DNA of 8,326 bases from assembly GCA_040904025.1 (NCBI GenBank), contig JBBDUG010000011.1, forward strand, positions 1 through 8,326. The letters are read 5' to 3'. Under the pieces are notes generated by a model, which saw only the letters and a program-made list of their open reading frames with translations, had not been told where the DNA came from and made no database searches. How positions within the stretch are numbered: the first letter of the stretch is position 1; each line of letters opens with the position of its first letter. Origin of the DNA: JBBDUG01 sp040904025. Its GTDB lineage: Bacteria; Patescibacteriota; Minisyncoccia; Phycocordibacterales; SW-6-46-9. Position numbers and translations under genes: made by a program. This document shows positions 5,747-8,326 of the stretch, piece after piece.

Positions 5747-5752
5747 GCGTAT

Positions 5753-6622
5753 ATGACAACTGTTGATAGGTACACTCTCAATCCAGATCAGTTTCCTCCG
5801 CTCCTCTCTGAGATTCCTGACCCTCCAGAGAAACTACACGTCCGCGGAACACTCCCCGACCCCTCATCTCACCAATTTCTTGCAGTCGTTGGATCCCGCA
5901 AACACAGTAAATACGGGAAAGAGGTGGTGGAGACACTAATAGAAGCACTTGAAGGTACGCCGAGCTGTGTTGTAAGTGGACTTGCACTCGGTATTGATGC
6001 GCTGGCGCATAAAGCGGCACTAAAAGCGGGTCTCCCCACAATCGCTATCCCCGGCTCCGGACTCAATGATGATGTTCTCTACCCCAAATCAAACAGAGGG
6101 ATTGCTAAAGATATGTTGCAATCCGGCGGCGCACTTATGTCTGAATTTGACGATGACTTTAAGGCACAGCCCTGGTCATTTCCTAAACGCAACCGCATTA
6201 TGGCGGGAATATCTCATGCCACACTTGTCATCGAAGCGGAGGAGAAGAGCGGCACACTCATCACCGCACGACTGGCCACAGAATACAATCGAGACGTATT
6301 AGTTGTGCCCGGCAACATCACGAGCAAAACTTCAGACGGCTGCAACAAACTCATTCGTGACGGTGCGGTCCCCATCACTTCTCCGGAGGACCTTAAAGCT
6401 GCCCTCTTTCCACAACTCGAAAAACCTACACTTTTCTCTTCTGTCTCAGAAGAAGAACGACATGTCCTCCGTGCCCTCAGGACACCTAAGACAAAGGAGG
6501 AATTGGGGGCAAGTATTGATATCTCTCACGCTGATCTCACTCGCATTCTGGTGAGTCTTAAATCAAAAAATCTCATCACAGAAAAGTTGGGAAAGATACA
6601 TAAAATAAACGATTCTGGATAA
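5753..6622 (+). CDS. dprA: DNA processing protein DprA (Smf)
   Basis: DprA binds incoming single-stranded DNA during natural transformation and loads RecA onto it. The 289-aa product has the Rossmann-like core in order: VVGSRK (45-50), SGLALGID (75-82), GSGLNDDVLYP (101-111), the family signature FPKRNRIMAGIS (143-154), SGTLITA (166-172) and VPGN (185-188). A small winged helix with HISxADL-type spacing lies at about 230-285. The N-terminal SAM-like domain of longer DprA proteins is absent, so this is a short form. The ATG at 5753 is the only possible start near the core, because TGA occurs in frame at 5738. No Shine-Dalgarno site exists, in keeping with a leaderless message. The gene diverges from serS and is followed by topA; the dprA-topA order is also known from Firmicutes such as Bacillus (smf-topA). 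A role in competence is the family expectation; no uptake gene is in view. Confidence 0.95.
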   Translation: MTTVDRYTLNPDQFPPLLSEIPDPPEKLHVRGTLPDPSSHQFLAVVGSRKHSKYGKEVVETLIEALEGTPSCVVSGLALGIDALAHKAALKAGLPTIAIPGSGLNDDVLYPKSNRGIAKDMLQSGGALMSEFDDDFKAQPWSFPKRNRIMAGISHATLVIEAEEKSGTLITARLATEYNRDVLVVPGNITSKTSDGCNKLIRDGAVPITSPEDLKAALFPQLEKPTLFSSVSEEERHVLRALRTPKTKEELGASIDISHADLTRILVSLKSKNLITEKLGKIHKINDSG

Positions 6623-6659
6623 CGAGTCTTTTGCACTCTCTTAAGTTTCCCGATACACT

Positions 6660-6669
6660 ACACGCGTGT
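6660..6669. promoter_or_regulatory. 10-bp palindrome abutting the topA -35 box
   Basis: ACACGCGTGT is a perfect inverted repeat whose last base is the first base of the TTGACA box of topA. The position would suit an operator, but a single 10-bp palindrome can arise by chance and no second copy was noticed. Confidence 0.25.
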
Positions 6670-6696
6670 TGACATGATAATAGATTCCTCTATAGT
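6669..6696 (+). promoter_or_regulatory. Sigma-70-type promoter of topA
   Basis: A perfect TTGACA (6669-6674) and TATAGT (6691-6696, 5 of 6) are separated by 16 bases. Transcription would start near 6703, giving an A/T-rich leader of about 23 nt without a Shine-Dalgarno site. No convincing terminator separates dprA from this promoter, so topA may also receive read-through from dprA. Confidence 0.65.
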
Positions 6697-6725
6697 CCCT
6701 AAGACGATAAATAGATTTTAAATAT

Positions 6726-8326
6726 ATGAAATTGGTAATTGTAGAGTCACCATCAAAGGAAAAGACAATTGAGAAATATCTCGGAGATGACTATGTGGTC
6801 AAAGCATCAGTGGGGCATGTGCGTGACCTTCCAAAATCCAAGAAGGACGCAATAGATATCAAAAAAGGATTCAAACCCCACTACGTTGTCTCTCCCAAAA
6901 AGAAAAAGGTGATCGAAGAACTCGCAAAGAAGGCAAAGAAAGCAGATGAAATACTCCTTGCAACCGACCCCGATCGTGAAGGAGAGGCAATTGCATGGCA
7001 TGTCATGGAGGTTCTCTCAGACAAGCATGATATCGATAGGGGTAAGTTCAAACGTGTCTCATTCAACGAGATCACAAAAGAGGCGGTGCTCGAGGCAATC
7101 AAAAAACCACGCAAGATTGATGAAGATCTCCTCAAGGCGCAGGAGGCACGACGTGTCCTCGACCGACTCGTCGGATACGACCTCTCTGGACTCATTTGGA
7201 AAAAACTCCGATACGGTCTTTCTGCCGGACGTGTACAATCTCCCGCACTCAGACTCATTGCTGAGAGAGAACGCGAGATCCGCGCATTCAAACCTGAAGA
7301 CTATTGGGTCATAACGGCAGATGTCTCCTCACCTAAAAAGGAGGAGTTTGAGCTCTCCTGTAGTGAAGAGCCACGGGATAAAGATCTTGTGGATAAAATT
7401 CTAGAGGTTGGTAAGAAAGAAGATTGGATCGTCTCTGAAATACAGGAGAAAAAAGCAAAACGCAATCCGTATGCTCCTTTTAAAACATCAACTCTCCAAC
7501 AGGCTGCATCTTCGCGCCTCGGCTTCTCCCCTGCCCGTACCATGGTGGTTGCACAGCAACTCTACGAAGCTGGTCTCATCACATATATGCGTACTGACTC
7601 CACCACTCTCTCAAAACAGGCTCTCGGACAGATTGCCGAGGTGGTAAAGGAAAAGTTTGGAGACAAATACTACCAAGCGCGAAAGTACTCCGGAAAATCT
7701 AAGTCTGCACAGGAGGCACATGAAGCAATCCGACCCTCAAATGTCTCACTCGAAGAGGCTGGGTCTAAAAAAGACCAAAAGCGTCTCTACAAACTTATCT
7801 GGAAACGTGCTATCTCAAGCCAGATGGCACCGGCGGAAATTCTGCGCACAAAAATCATAACAAAGGTGGGAGATGGAAATATTCCTGACTTTTCTGTCAA
7901 CGGATCCCGCACACTCTTTGAGGGATGGCTCAAAGCTGATCCGAAGGCACGTGGAGATGATGTTGAGATTCCTGAACTTGATGAAGGAGACGAACTATCT
8001 CTCATTGAGATGCATGTAGAAGATAAGCAAACGCAACCTCCATCACGATATTCTGAAGCTCGCCTTGTTAAAGAGCTTGAGAAACGTGGAATTGGACGCC
8101 CATCTACATATGCCTCAATTATAAAAACACTCCTTAACCGCAGCTATGTCACAAAGGAAGGTCGAGCACTTCACCCGACTGATACCGGAGAGGTGGTCTC
8201 TGAATTCCTCGAGGAAAATTTTGAAGAATATATTAGTGATGACTTCACTGCTGAAATGGAGGATGAACTTGATGAAATTGCAGCGGGTGAAGCAAGTTAT
8301 GAAGAAACACTAGAAGAATTCTATAC
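6726..8326 (+). CDS. topA: DNA topoisomerase I (TopA), 3' end outside the window
   Basis: This type IA topoisomerase relaxes negative supercoils by cutting and passing one strand. The 533 complete codons present cover the N-terminal Toprim domain (VIVESPSK with acidic Glu7, and DPDREGEA at 81-88 for metal binding), SAGRVQSP (166-173), the active-site motif TYMRTDS with the nucleophile Tyr287, HEAIRPS (332-338) and the gate region with KELEKRGIGRPSTYASII. The reading frame is still open at the window end; the family expectation is more core plus C-terminal zinc-ribbon repeats, which cannot be checked here. The ATG at 6726-6728 gives MKLVIVES, the usual N-terminus, and is preceded by its own promoter. 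A Lys-rich linker follows the first helix-strand unit. The position after dprA matches a widespread gene order. Confidence 0.97.
   Translation, partial: MKLVIVESPSKEKTIEKYLGDDYVVKASVGHVRDLPKSKKDAIDIKKGFKPHYVVSPKKKKVIEELAKKAKKADEILLATDPDREGEAIAWHVMEVLSDKHDIDRGKFKRVSFNEITKEAVLEAIKKPRKIDEDLLKAQEARRVLDRLVGYDLSGLIWKKLRYGLSAGRVQSPALRLIAEREREIRAFKPEDYWVITADVSSPKKEEFELSCSEEPRDKDLVDKILEVGKKEDWIVSEIQEKKAKRNPYAPFKTSTLQQAASSRLGFSPARTMVVAQQLYEAGLITYMRTDSTTLSKQALGQIAEVVKEKFGDKYYQARKYSGKSKSAQEAHEAIRPSNVSLEEAGSKKDQKRLYKLIWKRAISSQMAPAEILRTKIITKVGDGNIPDFSVNGSRTLFEGWLKADPKARGDDVEIPELDEGDELSLIEMHVEDKQTQPPSRYSEARLVKELEKRGIGRPSTYASIIKTLLNRSYVTKEGRALHPTDTGEVVSEFLEENFEEYISDDFTAEMEDELDEIAAGEASYEETLEEFY

Noticed and set aside
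5697..5752. T-box riboswitch upstream of serS
   Set aside because: The interval to dprA is only 56 bases and the predicted leader about 22 nt, far too short for a T-box.
6623..6660. Terminator after dprA (GAGT...ACTC)
   Set aside because: A 4-bp stem with a loose loop and a mixed TCTTAAGTTT tail is not convincing.
6881..7291. Minus-strand open frame of 136 codons inside topA
   Set aside because: It is opposite the Toprim and core region of topA and is Ser/Arg-rich, as reverse frames of such genes usually are.

Overview
The window looks like chromosomal DNA of a small-genome bacterium, most likely Patescibacteria (Candidate Phyla Radiation, Parcubacteria side). Three things point there: compact, tightly spaced housekeeping genes, mostly without Shine-Dalgarno sites; a DnaX that lacks its zinc module; and SerRS motif variants that I associate, from memory, with that group. 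The lineage call is inference. The standard genetic code fits all reading frames, and TAA, TAG and TGA all appear to serve as stops.

Layout. Bases 1-5750 are read on the minus strand and the rest on the plus strand. From the divergence point at about 5735, the minus strand carries an apparent operon serS - ftsQ-like - dus (serS and ftsQ overlap by 17 nt; ftsQ and dus are 6 nt apart). A consensus promoter embedded in the end of dus then drives a gene for a secreted, lysine-free, beta-rich protein of unknown function, which ends at a good intrinsic terminator. Next is a 129-aa protein of unknown function with a possible C-terminal helix-turn-helix; it has its own promoter, Shine-Dalgarno site and terminator. 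Last is dnaX, with an extended -10 promoter very close to its start codon. On the plus strand are dprA, probably leaderless, and topA, which has its own promoter and is cut by the window end.

Assembly. A run of exactly 100 N inside serS is flanked by identical 55-base copies of the same sequence. Removing one copy plus the N run (155 bases) gives a single intact 427-codon serS. The gap is therefore almost certainly a scaffolding artefact between overlapping contig ends.

Function. The genes cover replication (dnaX), DNA topology (topA), processing of incoming DNA (dprA), tRNA charging and modification (serS, dus) and cell division (ftsQ-like). No mobile element, CRISPR array, tRNA or rRNA was seen. 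The least explained item is the secreted protein at 1647-2222: it looks like a small outer-membrane-type beta barrel, is more GC-rich than its neighbours, and has the best promoter and ribosome binding site in the window. No intergenic stretch exceeds 300 bases.
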